DNA of 64,000 nt from Triglochin maritima (taxonomy: Eukaryota; Streptophyta; Magnoliopsida; Alismatales; Juncaginaceae), in the NCBI GenBank assembly GCA_963682175.1, contig OY821786.1, forward strand, positions 24,326,501 through 24,390,500. The letters run 5' to 3'. Every line of letters starts with the position of its first letter. The stretch's first letter is position 1. The translations under genes and the position numbers were made by a program. This document shows positions 9,668 to 18,846 of this stretch, piece after piece. Below the pieces are notes generated by a model. It worked only from the letters and a program-made list of their open reading frames with translations. It ran no database searches and was not told the DNA's origin.

Positions 9668-12144
9668 GGATCTAAGTTAGGGGAGGAACCTCCCCTTCCT
9701 TCCCGCATTTTTTGTTCTCTCAAACCCTTCTCCCGAATTACCTTGAAATGGTCCCCTTGTGGTGAAATTGCTTCCAAATTAACCGGCGGTGGTGGAGAGT
9801 GCTTTCGTTTTTGCTTTGTCCCATCACCATGAGCATGCTCCCCACCCTTTCCTTCTCGCTCTCCCTCTTCCCCATTTTTCGGTTCTATCTCTCCTAGTAT
9901 CTCCAAACGATATCCACAAGGTGATGGTAGGCCTGAATCTTCCATTACTCTTACCACCTTTCCCGCCGAGTTCCACATATCACTTCCACTACCCTCTACG
10001 ATTTTAGTTGTATTGTTCTTTCCTTGTTTTTTTTCTACCTCATCCCCTCTTTGTGTACACGTGCACTTTGCATCCCCATAATCCTCATGCATTCCTCCTC
10101 CCACGTTATTTTTATCGTGCATGTGTTCTTCATGTGATATATCATACATATCTCCCAAATTATCATCACTTGCACCCCCATGCATACCCTCCACTAACTC
10201 TTCACGTGACTTCCTTGATTTGAACTTTTCCTTCATGGATGTGTGCACCAAGCACTCAACATTTCCTCTTGTAGGACCCTTGGATTGTCTCTCCATACTT
10301 GCACACCCATGTACACCCTCCACTACCTCTTGTCTTCCTTCTACACGTGATTTTCCTGATTTGGAAGTTTCCTTCAAGGATGTGTGCACCAAGCACTCAA
10401 CGTTTCCCCTTATAGCCCCCTTTGATTGCCTCTCCATACTTGCACATCCATGTACACTCTCCACTAACTCTTGTCTTCCTTCTACACGTGATTTTCCTGA
10501 TTTGGACATTTCCATCATGGATATGTGATTTGAGCACTCAACCTTTCCTTCTATAGCTCCCTTTGGTGGCCTCTCCTCATTTGTCCCCGCAATCCTAAGG
10601 CACTCATCCTCCTTTCTATTGGTCTCTTCAAGATCATGCAAAGCAAACTCCTTTGTCATACTCCCTCTCTTGTCTTCTTCTCCACATGTCATGCCCTTAA
10701 TGGTGTCCTTTGTTTGCTCTAAATATGGTAAGGGACACTTAATCTTTTTGCTCCTTCCCATGTCATAGACCTTGACCCCATTTGAATCTTCCAAAGAGCA
10801 AACCGTTACTCCCTTTGTTCCATCCTTCCTTTGCTCTTTGTCATTGCCACATGGCTCCATACGTGGCCTATCCTCATTTGTGCTTATTTCCACATCATCC
10901 CTTGCTCGTGCCACCTCACCCTCCACGTCATCATCCCTTCCATCCATCTCGAGCTCTTGCTCTCCTCCCATGGCAGCCACCACCTCTTTCCCCTCCTTGC
11001 TTTGCTTGCCTTGGCTAGCTGAAATTTCTCCTCTTGAACTTCCTCCTCGAGTGCCATCCATGCCCTCTACGCCGGACTCACTCCCTCTCCGGTTTCTCAC
11101 CACCACCCAAGATTTCGTGGCTTTTCTTTCCCCTCCCTTGGCTTGGTTGGTCACCCTCCTCCTTGGACATGTTTCCTCACCATGCCCAAACTCCTCGCAA
11201 CCCTTGCAAAACCCCGGCCTCCACTCATACTCCACCATCACCTTATGTGTCCCCCCTCCTTCCACTACCACCTCCACCCAACTTGGATAAGAGAAATCAC
11301 GATCTACCTCAACACACACTCGAGCAAACGCCAATCTCCTCCCGGAAGCGGTGTGCTCATCCATGTAGAGTGGCCTTCCAAGCACACTCGCAATGTTGCT
11401 CAAAGGCTTGGCTGCCCAAAACCTTAGGTCTAACTCCGGAAAACGAATCCAAATGGGTACCGTCATGATTGCTGCCCTCCTTAACACCATCTCCGGCGTC
11501 CATTGTTGCACCACAAGTGGTGCTCCCTTGATGAACCACGGGCCACCACCAAGGACTCTCTCCTTGTCCTCTCCAAGTGTAAAACGAAAAAGCATGAATC
11601 CTTGCCCTCTCCTAATGACCTCCAAACCACCCTTTAGTCCCCATAGATTGTGAAGATGTCTCTCCAAAGTTGGGAGATGCGGCTTAAGAGAAATGAAGTG
11701 TCCTACCAACACATTTCCCCATCTTTGTAGCGTTTCTACCACCTCTTGTTTGGAGCACCTTGCCATCTTCTCCCCTTCTCGTATGGTTGGTGGCACGAAC
11801 TCTAGAGCCAAGGAAACACTTGGCTTTGCTGCAAACAACTCCGACCACCTCTTTGGGGGAGTCAAAACGCTCCCTTGAGGTGGTACATGACCCCTTTCCT
11901 CCATTCCCGGCGGTGATGCTTGATGGGGACCCCCCTCTTTGCCACGATCTCCATCAAGTTGTTGTGAGATTGGAGTCCTACTAGAATCCATGTCTATTTT
12001 GATCCCCATTTCCATAGCGTTCTCTTCATTTTCCTCTAGTTCGCCGGAATTCTGGCCGTCCGGCGGTGGCCGCCCGCCGGAGCCGGCGAGGGCACGCCGG
12101 CCTGCGGCCGTGGATGCCCGGGGACTGGAAGAGAACGATGCCAT
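9664..12144 (-). CDS. LINE ORF1: DUF4283/zinc-knuckle RNA-binding protein, 826 aa
   Basis: This is the likely nucleic-acid-binding partner of the element ribonucleoprotein. Residues 1-100 are Ala/Gly/Pro-rich and probably disordered. Residues about 105-225 resemble the DUF4283 domain of plant LINE ORF1 proteins (LERHLHNLWGL, GPWFIKGAPLVVQQW), followed by a conserved region to about 300 (VPIWIRFPELDLRFW, GRPLYMDEHTASGRRLAFAR). A CCHC knuckle has C313, C316, H321 and C326 (CX2CX4HX4C). The rest is long, charged and low in predicted fold. It includes about three copies of a 47-residue repeat (about 520-655) and a C-terminal SPPPPVNLEAISPQ motif shared in degenerate form with the second insertion. 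The start is supported by an in-frame TAA three codons upstream (TAA ATA GAC ATG). Only 12 nt of element precede the ATG. The stop overlaps the ORF2 start. Confidence 0.9.
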   Translation of the reverse strand: MASFSSSPRASTAAGRRALAGSGGRPPPDGQNSGELEENEENAMEMGIKIDMDSSRTPISQQLDGDRGKEGGPHQASPPGMEERGHVPPQGSVLTPPKRWSELFAAKPSVSLALEFVPPTIREGEKMARCSKQEVVETLQRWGNVLVGHFISLKPHLPTLERHLHNLWGLKGGLEVIRRGQGFMLFRFTLGEDKERVLGGGPWFIKGAPLVVQQWTPEMVLRRAAIMTVPIWIRFPELDLRFWAAKPLSNIASVLGRPLYMDEHTASGRRLAFARVCVEVDRDFSYPSWVEVVVEGGGTHKVMVEYEWRPGFCKGCEEFGHGEETCPRRRVTNQAKGGERKATKSWVVVRNRRGSESGVEGMDGTRGGSSRGEISASQGKQSKEGKEVVAAMGGEQELEMDGRDDDVEGEVARARDDVEISTNEDRPRMEPCGNDKEQRKDGTKGVTVCSLEDSNGVKVYDMGRSKKIKCPLPYLEQTKDTIKGMTCGEEDKRGSMTKEFALHDLEETNRKEDECLRIAGTNEERPPKGAIEGKVECSNHISMMEMSKSGKSRVEGRQELVESVHGCASMERQSKGAIRGNVECLVHTSLKETSKSGKSRVEGRQEVVEGVHGCASMERQSKGPTRGNVECLVHTSMKEKFKSRKSREELVEGMHGGASDDNLGDMYDISHEEHMHDKNNVGGGMHEDYGDAKCTCTQRGDEVEKKQGKNNTTKIVEGSGSDMWNSAGKVVRVMEDSGLPSPCGYRLEILGEIEPKNGEEGEREGKGGEHAHGDGTKQKRKHSPPPPVNLEAISPQGDHFKVIREKGLREQKMREGRGGSSPNLDP
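10170..10590 (-). repeat. 141-bp in-frame tandem repeats inside ORF1
   Basis: Three imperfect copies with a 141-bp period. The anchor GCACTCAAC occurs at about 10252, 10393 and 10534. The first two are preceded by GATGTGTGCACCAA; the third is diverged there (ATATGTGATTTGA). Around each is a TCTCCATACTTGCACA..CCATGTACAC segment or a diverged form of it. The period is 47 codons, so the frame is kept. The encoded repeat contains GNVECLVHTS, KSGKSR and HGCASMERQSKG. It lies in the variable C-terminal half, after the zinc knuckle. Confidence 0.85.
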
Positions 12145-12156
12145 GTCTATTTAGTT

Positions 12157-12170
12157 CCCCTTCTCCTTCT
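12157..12170. repeat. Target-site duplication of the LINE, 5' side copy
   Basis: Second copy of CCCCTTCTCCTTCT. It continues into CTCTGCGTGCCCTTATTC, the normal satellite sequence at this monomer position. It marks the 5' boundary of the minus-strand LINE at 12156. Confidence 0.9.
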
Positions 12171-15100
12171 CTCTGCGTGCCCTTATTCTTCTCTCCGTCG
12201 TTCTCCTTCTCTCTCCTTGTCCTCTCTCTTGTTCTCCTTCTCATCTCCTTCTTCTTCTCCTCCTCCTCTTCCTCCTCTCTCTCCTCCTCCCTCTTCTTTT
12301 CCTCTCCGTCACCTTCACTCTCTCTCACTCCTCTCGTTCTCCTTCCCTCTCCCCCTTCTCTGTCTCTCTATTCCTCTCTCTCCTTACCTTTTATCTCTAC
12401 TTCTCCTTCTCCCTCCCTCTTTCCTTCTCTCCTTCCCTTCCAGTCCCCTCTTCCTTCTCTCTCTCCTTCTCCATCTAGCTCACTTACCGACTCCCTCACA
12501 ATTTCTCCCCCTCTCCTTCTCTTTCTCTCTCTCCTTTTCCTTCATTCACAGTCTCCTTCTCTCTCCTCTCTCTACTTCTCGCTCTAATTCACTCTCTCCC
12601 CTTCTCCGTTTGACTCCCTCCTTATCTCTCCCTCTCTCTCCTTCTCTATTGTTCTCTCTACTTCTCCATCTCTCCTTGCCCTTCTCACTCCCTCCCCCTC
12701 TGTCCACCTCTCCTCTCTCTCCTTCTCCTTCTACCTCTCTCCATCTCTCCCTCTCTCCTTGTTTCCCCCATTTCCTTCTCTCTCGTCCTACACACTCCTT
12801 CTCTCTCCCCACTCCTTCTCCTTGTTTTTCACTCTCTTATTGTCCCGCGCTCTCTCCTTCTCACTCCTCTCTCTGATTCTCCCTTCTATCTTCTATCTTC
12901 TCTCTCCATATCCTTCACTCTTCGTCTTCAATCTCCTTCCCTCTCTCTCCTTCTCTTCTACTTCAATACCTCTCCTTCTCTTTCCCTTTTTCCTTCTCCT
13001 TCTCTCTCTTCTTCCTGTCTCTCTCTCTCCCTCGCTTGCCTTCTCCTCTTGCTTCTCTCCCTCCCTCTCCTTCTCCTTCCCATCTCCGCTCTTCTCCCCC
13101 TCTCCGTCTCCTCCTCTCTCCGTCTTCCTCCTTCCCCCTCCATCTCCCTCTACTTCTCTCTCCTTGTCCATCTCTCTCCCCCTCCTCTCTCACTCTGTCG
13201 TACTCTCTCGCTCTCCTCCTTCTTCTCCCCTCTTTCCTCCTCCTCTATCTCTCCTCTCTTCGTCTCCTTCTCGCTCTCCTCCCCTCCCACTCCCATTGTC
13301 CTTCTCTCTCCCTCTCCTATCCACTCTCCCCTTCTCCTTCTCTCTGCGTGCCCTTATTCTTCTCTCCGTCGTTCTCCTTCTCTCTCCTTGTCCTCTCTCT
13401 TGTTCTCCTTCTCATCTCCTTCTTCTTCTCCTCCTCCTCCTCTCTCCTTCTTCTCCCTCCTCCTACTCTTCCTCCTCTCTCTCCTTCTCTTTCTCTCATC
13501 CCTCTCCTTCTCCTTCGCTTGTCCTTCTCTCTCCTCCTCCCTCTTCTTTTCCTCTCCGTCACCTTCATTCTCTCTCACTCCTCTCGTTCTCCTTCCCTCT
13601 CCCCCTTCTCCGTCTCTCTATTCCTCTCTCTCCTTACCTTTTATCTCTACTTCTCCTTCTCCCTCCCTCTTTCCTTCTCTCCTTCCCTTCCAGTCCCCTC
13701 TTCCTTCTCTCTCTCCTTCTCCATCTAGCTCACTTACCGACTCCCTCACAATTTCTCCCCCTCTCCTTCTCTTTCTCTCTCTCCTTTTCCTTCATTCACA
13801 GTCTCCTTCTCTCTCCTCTCTCTACTTCTCGCTCTAATTCACTCTCTCCCCTTCTCCGTTTGACTCCCTCCTTATCTCTCCCTCTCTCTCCTTCTCTATT
13901 GTTCTCTCTACTTCTCCATCTCTCCTTGCCCTTCTCACTCCCTCCCCCTCTGTCCACCACCTCTCCTCTCTCTCCTTCTCCTTCTACCTCTCTCCATCTC
14001 TCCCTCTCTCCTTGTTTCCCCCATTTCCTTCTCTCTCGTCCTACACTCTCCTTCTCTCTCCCCACTCCTTCTCCTTGTTTTTCACTCTCTTATTGTCCCG
14101 CGCTCTCTCCTTCTCACTCCTCTCTCTGATTCTCCCTTCTATCTTCTATATTCTCCCTCCTTATCCTTCACTCTTCGTCTTCAATCTCCTTCCCTCTCTC
14201 TCCTTCTCCTCTACTTCAATACCTCTCCTTCCCTATCCCTTTTTCCTTCTCCTTCTCTCTCTTCTTCCTGTCTCTCTCTCTCTCTCTCCCTCGCTTGCCT
14301 TCTCCTCTTGCTTCTCTCCCTCCCTCTCCTTCTCCTTTCCCATCTCCGCTCTTCTCCCCCTCTCCGTCTCCTCCTCTCTCTGTCTTCCTCCTTCCCCCTC
14401 CATCTCCCTCTACTTCTCTCTCCTTGTCCATCTCTCTCCCCCTCCTCTCTCACTCTGTCGTACTCTCTCGCTCTCCTCCTTCTTCTCCCCTCTTTCCTCC
14501 TCCTCTATCTCTCCTCTCTTCGTCTCCTTCTCCTTCTCGCTCTCCTCCCCTCCCACTCCCATTGTCCTTCTCTCTCCCTCTCCTATCCACTCTCCCCTTC
14601 TCCTTCTCTCTGCGTGCCCTTATTCTTCTCTCCGTCGTTCTCCTTCTCTCTCCTTGTCCTCTCTCTTGTTCTCCTTCTCATCTCCTTCTTCTTCTCCTCC
14701 TCCTCTATCTCTCCTTCTTCTCCCTCCTCCTCCTCTTCCTCCTCTCTCTCCTTCTCTTTCTCTCATCCCTCTCCTTCTCCTTCGCTTGTCCTTCTCTCTC
14801 CTCCTCCCTCTTCTTTTCCTCTCCGTCACCTTCACTCTCTCTCACTCCTCTCGTTCTCCTTCCCTCTCCCCCTTCTCCGTCTCTCTATTCCTCTCTCTCC
14901 TTACCTTTTATCTCTACTTCTCCTTCTCCCTCCCTCTTTCCTTCTCTCCTTCCCTTCCAGTCCCCTCTTCCTTCTTTCTCTCCTTCTCCATCTAGCTCAC
15001 TTACCGACTCCCTCACTCTTTCTCCCCCTCTCCTTCTCTTTCTCTCTCTCCTTTTCCTTCATTCACAGTCTCCTTCTCTCTCCTCTCTCTACTTCTCGCT

Positions 15101-17619
15101 CTAATTCACTCTCTCCCCTTCTCCGTTTCACTCCCTCCTTATCTCTCCCTCTCTCTCCTTCTCTATTGTTCTCTCTACTTCTCCATCTCTCCTTGCCCTT
15201 CTCATTCCCTCCCCCTCTGTCCACCTCTCCTCTCTCTCCTTCTCCTTCTACCTCTCTCCATCTCTCCCTCTCTCCTTGCTTCCCCCATTTCCTTCTCTCT
15301 CGTCCTACACTCTCCTTCTCTCTCCCCACTCCTTGTTTTTCACTCTCTTATTGTCCCGCGCTCTCTCCTTCTCACTCCTCTCTCTGATTCTCCCTTCTAT
15401 CTTCTCTCTCCTTATCCTTCATTCTTCGTCTTCAATCTCCTTCCCTCTCTCTCCTTCTCCTCTACGTCAATACCTCTCCTTCCCTTTCCCTTTTTACTTC
15501 TCCTTCTATCTCTTCTTCCTGTCTCTCTCTCTCCCTCGCTTGCCTTCTCCTCTTGCTTCTCTCCCTCCCTCTCCTTCTCCTTCCCATCTCCGCTCTTCTC
15601 CCCCTCTCCGTCTCCTCCTCTCTCCGTCTTCCTCCTTCCCCCTCGATCTCCCTCTACTTCTCTCTCCTTGTCCATCTCTCTCCCCCTCCTCTCTCACTCT
15701 GTCGTACTCTCTCGCTCTCCTCCTTCTTCTCCCCTCTTTCCTCCTCCTCTATCTCTCCTCTCTTCGTCTCCTTCTCCTTCTCGCTCTCCTCCCCTCCCAC
15801 TCCCATTGTCCTTCTCTCTCCCTCTCCTATCCACTCTCCCCTTCTCCTTCTCTCTGCGTGCCCTTATTCTTCTCTCCGTCGTTCTCCTTCTCTCTCCTTG
15901 TCCTCTCTCTTGTTCTCCTTCTCATCTCCTTCTTCTTCTCCTCCTCCTCCTCTCTCCTTCTTCTCCCTCCTCCTCCTCTTCCTCCTCTCTCTCCTTCTCT
16001 TTCTCTCATCCCTCTCCTTCTCCTTCGTTTGTCCTTCTCTCTCCTCCTCCCTCTTCTTTTCCTCTCCGTCACCTTCACTCTCTCTCACTCCTCTCGTTCT
16101 CCTTCCCTCTCCCCCTTCTCCGTCTCTCTATTCCTCTCTCTCCTTACCTTTTATCTCTACTTCTCCTTCTCCCTCCCTCTTTCCTTCTCTCCTTCCCTTC
16201 CAGCCCCTTCTTCCTTCTCTCTCTCCTTCTCCATCTAGCTCACTTACCGACTCCCTCACTCTTTCTCCCCCTCTCCTTCTCTTTCTCTCTCTCCTTTTCC
16301 TTCATTCACAGTCTCCTTCTCTCTCCTCTCTCTACTTCTCTCTCTAATTCATTCTCTCCCCTTCTCCGTTTCACTCCCTCCTTATCTCTCCCTCTCTCTC
16401 CTTCTCTGTTGTTCTCTCTACTTCTCCATCTCTCCTTGCCCTTCTCACTCCCTCCCCCTCTGTCCACCTCTCCTCTATCTCCTTCTCCTTCTACCTCTCA
16501 CCCTCTCTCCTTGTTTCCCCATTTCCTTCTCTCTTGTCCTACACTCTCCTTCTCTCTCCCCACTCCTTCTCCTTGTTTTTCACTCTCTTATTGTCCCGCG
16601 CTCTCTCCTTCTCACTCCTCTCTCTGATTCTCCCTTCTATCTTCTATCTTCTCTCTCCTTATCCTTCACTCTTCGTCTTCAATCTTCTTCCCTCTCTCTC
16701 CTTCTCCTCTACTTCAATACCTCTCCTTCCATTTCCCTTTTTCCTTCTCCTTCTCTCTCTTCTTCCTGTCTCTCTCACTCCCTCGCTTGCCTTCTCCTCT
16801 TACTTCTCTCCCTCCCTCTCCTTCTCCTTCCCATCTCCGCTCTTCTCCCCCTCTACGTCTCCTCCTCTCTCCGTCTTCCTCCTTCCCCCTCCATCTCCCT
16901 CTACTTCTCTCACCTTGTCCATCTCTCTCCCCCTCCTCTCTCACTCTGTCGTACTCTCTCGCTCCCCTGCTTCTTCTCCCCTCTTTCCTCCTCCTCTATC
17001 TCTCCTCTCTTCGTCTCCTTCTCCTTCTCGCTCTCCTCCCCTCCCACTCCCATTGTCCTTCTCTCTCCCTCTCCTATCCGCTCTCCCTTTCTCCTTCTCT
17101 CTGCGTGCCCTTATTCTTCTCTCCGTCGTTCTCCTTCTCTCTCCTTGTCCTCTCTCTTGTTCTCCTTCTCATCTCCTTCTTCTTCTCCTCCTCCTCTCTC
17201 CTTCTTCTCCCTCCTCCTCCTCTTCCTCCATCTCTTTCTCTCATCCCTCTCCTTCTCCTTCGCTTGTCCTTCTCTCTCCTCCTCCCTCTTCTTTTCCTCT
17301 CCGTCACCTTCACTCTCTCTCACTCCTCTCGTTCTCCTTCCCTCTCCCCCTTCTCCGTCTCTCTATTCCTCTCTCTCCTTACCTTTTATCTCTACTTCTC
17401 CTTCTCCCTCCCTCTTTCCTTCTCTCCTTCCCTTCCTGCCCCCTCTTCCTTCTCTCTCCTTCTCCATCTAGCTCACTTACCGACTCCCTCACTCTTTCTC
17501 CCCCTCTCCTTCTCTTTCTCTCTCTCCTTTTCCTTCATTCACAGTCTCCTTCTCTCTCCTCTCTCTACTTCTCGCTCTAATTCACTCTCTCCCCTTCTCC
17601 GTTTTACTCCCTCCTTATC

Positions 17620-17636
17620 TCTCCCTCTCTCTCCTT
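17620..17636. repeat. Target-site duplication of the short insertion, 3' side copy
   Basis: TCTCCCTCTCTCTCCTT, identical to 18662-18678. It is satellite sequence that normally runs on into CTCTATTGTTCTC. The A tail (T6) begins right after it. Confidence 0.85.
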
Positions 17637-17848
17637 TTTTTTCGCAAAATAAAAGGGCGGTCTCGGCAGAGCCGCTAAATTTATTGATGCCTCAATAAAC
17701 GTACATGCAAAAAAAGCATACAATGAAGTGCTAGGAACTGCCCCAGCTTGAGCAGTTCGTATCGCGGAAGTTTTAAATGTTACATCGACTCGCGCTAATC
17801 TAACAACAGATCCTAGATCCTACCCCTACAACGTGTAGACATAAGCAC
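17637..17848 (-). other. 3' UTR and terminal hairpin of the short LINE derivative
   Basis: About 210 bp between the ORF1-fragment stop and the A tail, without coding potential beyond a short overlapping frame. On the minus strand the end reads AATAAATTTAGCGGCTCTGC followed by CGAGACCGCCC. Stems CGGC/GCCG (loop TCT) or GCGG/CCGC are possible. Then come CCCTTTTATTTTGCG and the A's. The layout matches the 3' end of the LINE at 5875-5920 although the stem bases differ, which suggests compensated or independent change. Confidence 0.55.
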
Positions 17849-18659
17849 TCAGTGCTTTCCTTTCCTTCTCTTCTCTTTTTTTCTTGATTTCTTCTGACTC
17901 GTTCCGCCTTTATCAAAGTACCCTTTGACGATTTGATTCCCCGAACCATAGCTCCATGGCTCGTCCGGATCTTCATAATCTGTGTCCATGTTTGCAAACT
18001 TATCCCTCAAGCGTTTATACTCTGCGTGATCCAGGCCAAATATCGCTGCCTCCTCAATATCACTAGGTGTGAGATCCTCATGTAATGGTGTCCTTTGCTC
18101 CCCAATTTTCTCTCGTTGTTTCTTTAATGCGGCCTCACGAACCCCTTGAAAACCGACTTGAGGGGAAATCTCATCTAAATCCACCGAGGGTGGCGGGGAG
18201 CATAGGCGAGGTTTGTCCCTCCTGGTGTCTCCATGCAATTTCTCCACCTGGACGACCGGGCCTACTGGTCCAATTGGCCCCAATTTCAGCCCATGAGTTT
18301 GCCCATAGGAAGGCCCATCACATAAGTTTTCACCTTCAAAGATAGAGCCCAAAGAAAACCCATCTTCCCTCCACATTTCAAATTCGTGGTCCCCATGTAC
18401 TCCATGGTCCCCATCTTTTCCATGGTCCTTTTGTGCACACACATGCTCTTGGTCCCCACATATTTGAATTTCTCCTCCATTCTTATCCCCATTGTGGTCC
18501 CTAAAGAGCAAATCAGCCTTTTTCTTCTTCCCCCCCACCACGTGGCGTCTCCTTAGTGGCTGCCAAGGCTGCCAAAGCTACCCCTCCAATCTCCTTTTGA
18601 GGTGACATCTCCTCATTGGCTTCTTTTGCTTTTCCTCCAATCTCCTTTTGAGGTGGCAT
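17849..18659 (-). pseudogene. ORF1-like C-terminal fragment, frameshifted
   Basis: The main frame (17849-18541) gives about 230 residues. It has an Asp/His/Gly-rich stretch, then SPPPSVDLDEISPQ, an acidic segment (IEEAAIFGLDHAEYKRLRDK, MDTDYEDPDEPW) and a Lys/Arg-rich tail ending GKH. The SPPPSVDLDEISPQ motif matches SPPPPVNLEAISPQ near the C-terminus of the intact LINE ORF1. Upstream coding sequence lies in another frame (18513-18659), with two copies of M(P/S)PQKEIGG 17 residues apart, before running into a TGA. The frames meet at a run of seven G's (C's at 18530-18536 on the plus strand). With six G's the two would form one frame, so a one-base slip is the likely break. The main frame has no upstream ATG; only GTG at 18541 begins it. 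The DUF4283 and zinc-knuckle parts are absent. Confidence 0.65.
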
Positions 18660-18660
18660 C
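18582..18660 (-). repeat. 51-bp direct repeat within the ORF1 fragment
   Basis: CCTCCAATCTCCTTTTGAGG occurs at about 18583 and 18634, a 51-bp (17-codon) lag. It encodes two copies of M(P/S)PQKEIGG on the minus strand. The outer copy lies right at the 5' junction of the insertion. Confidence 0.75.
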
Positions 18661-18661
18661 T

Positions 18662-18678
18662 TCTCCCTCTCTCTCCTT
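18662..18678. repeat. Target-site duplication of the short insertion, 5' side copy
   Basis: Second copy of TCTCCCTCTCTCTCCTT, continuing into CTCTATTGTTCTCTCTAC, the normal satellite continuation. It fixes the 5' end of the minus-strand element at 18661. Confidence 0.85.
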
Positions 18679-18846
18679 CTCTATTGTTCTCTCTACTTCT
18701 CCATCTCTCCTTGCCCTTCTCACTCCCTCCCCTCTGTCCACCTCTCCTCTCTCTCCTTATCCTTCTACCTCTCTCCCTCTCTCCTTGTTCCCCATTTCCT
18801 TCTCTCTCGTCCTACACTCTCCTTCTCTCTCCCCACTCCTTCTCCT

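Larger units (their letters stand above)
5875..12156 (-). mobile_element. Complete-looking LINE (plant L1-like non-LTR retrotransposon)
   Basis: About 6.28 kb of unique sequence interrupts a satellite monomer and reads on the minus strand as a leader of about 12 nt, ORF1, ORF2, a 3' UTR of about 200 nt and a short A tail (T5 on the plus strand at 5875-5879). It is bounded by a perfect 14-bp duplication, CCCCTTCTCCTTCT, at 5861-5874 and 12157-12170. Removing the element and one duplication restores the normal satellite junction CCACTCT/CCCCTTCTCCTTCT/CTCTGCGTGCCC. Both ORFs are open, with recognisable domains and catalytic residues, so the insertion is probably young and may be competent. There are no LTRs and no integrase, which excludes an LTR element. 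Base composition is mixed, unlike the satellite. The tail of only five or six A's is unusually short. Confidence 0.95.
12157..17636. repeat. Polypyrimidine satellite array, second block
   Basis: The same 1.25-kb satellite resumes after the LINE in the phase in which it was broken. Phase marks fall at 12822, 14075, 15333 and 16573 (spacings 1253, 1258 and 1240 bp). Without the LINE and one duplication, the interrupted monomer (5343 to 12822) is about 1183 bp. It carries the same 50-bp gap as the monomer at 1646, so those two share ancestry. The subfamily changes inside this block: CACAATTTCTCC occurs in the copies near 12500 and 13750, CACTCTTTCTCC from about 15008 on; TTTCCCCCATTTCC gives way to TTTCCCCATTTCC after about 15280. 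No gene is seen. The final 17 bases are the duplication for the next insertion. Confidence 0.95.
17637..18661 (-). mobile_element. Short LINE derivative lacking ORF2 (1025 bp)
   Basis: Unique sequence interrupting a satellite monomer. It is bounded by a perfect 17-bp duplication, TCTCCCTCTCTCTCCTT, at 17620-17636 and 18662-18678, with a T-run at 17637-17642 that is the A tail of a minus-strand element. The terminal sequence (AATAAATTTAG, GC-rich hairpin, CCCTTTTATTTTGCG, A's) parallels the 3' end of the LINE at 5875. Inside is the C-terminal part of an ORF1-like protein followed directly by about 210 bp of non-coding sequence; nothing like endonuclease or reverse transcriptase is present. The clean duplication shows it inserted as one unit. 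It may be a 5'-truncated copy of an internally deleted, non-autonomous LINE, or a truncated copy of a related family whose ORF2 is absent. It is not a deletion of the 5875-12156 element, because the shared parts differ substantially. Confidence 0.8.

Noticed and set aside
10772..11290. Plus-strand 172-codon open frame
   Set aside because: Antisense to ORF1; Ser/Pro/Leu-rich with no domain.
5875..12156. LTR retrotransposon or endogenous virus
   Set aside because: No terminal repeats, protease, integrase or RNase H. APE endonuclease plus RT order, A tail and satellite target duplication define a LINE.
17800..17997. 65-codon minus-strand frame at the end of the short insertion
   Set aside because: Overlaps the end of the ORF1 fragment in another frame and runs into the 3' UTR. 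No motif.
17637..18661. SINE or processed host gene
   Set aside because: No A and B box promoter seen. The ORF carries an SPPPxVxLxxISPQ motif shared with the LINE ORF1 and the 3' end matches the LINE plan, so a LINE derivative fits better.
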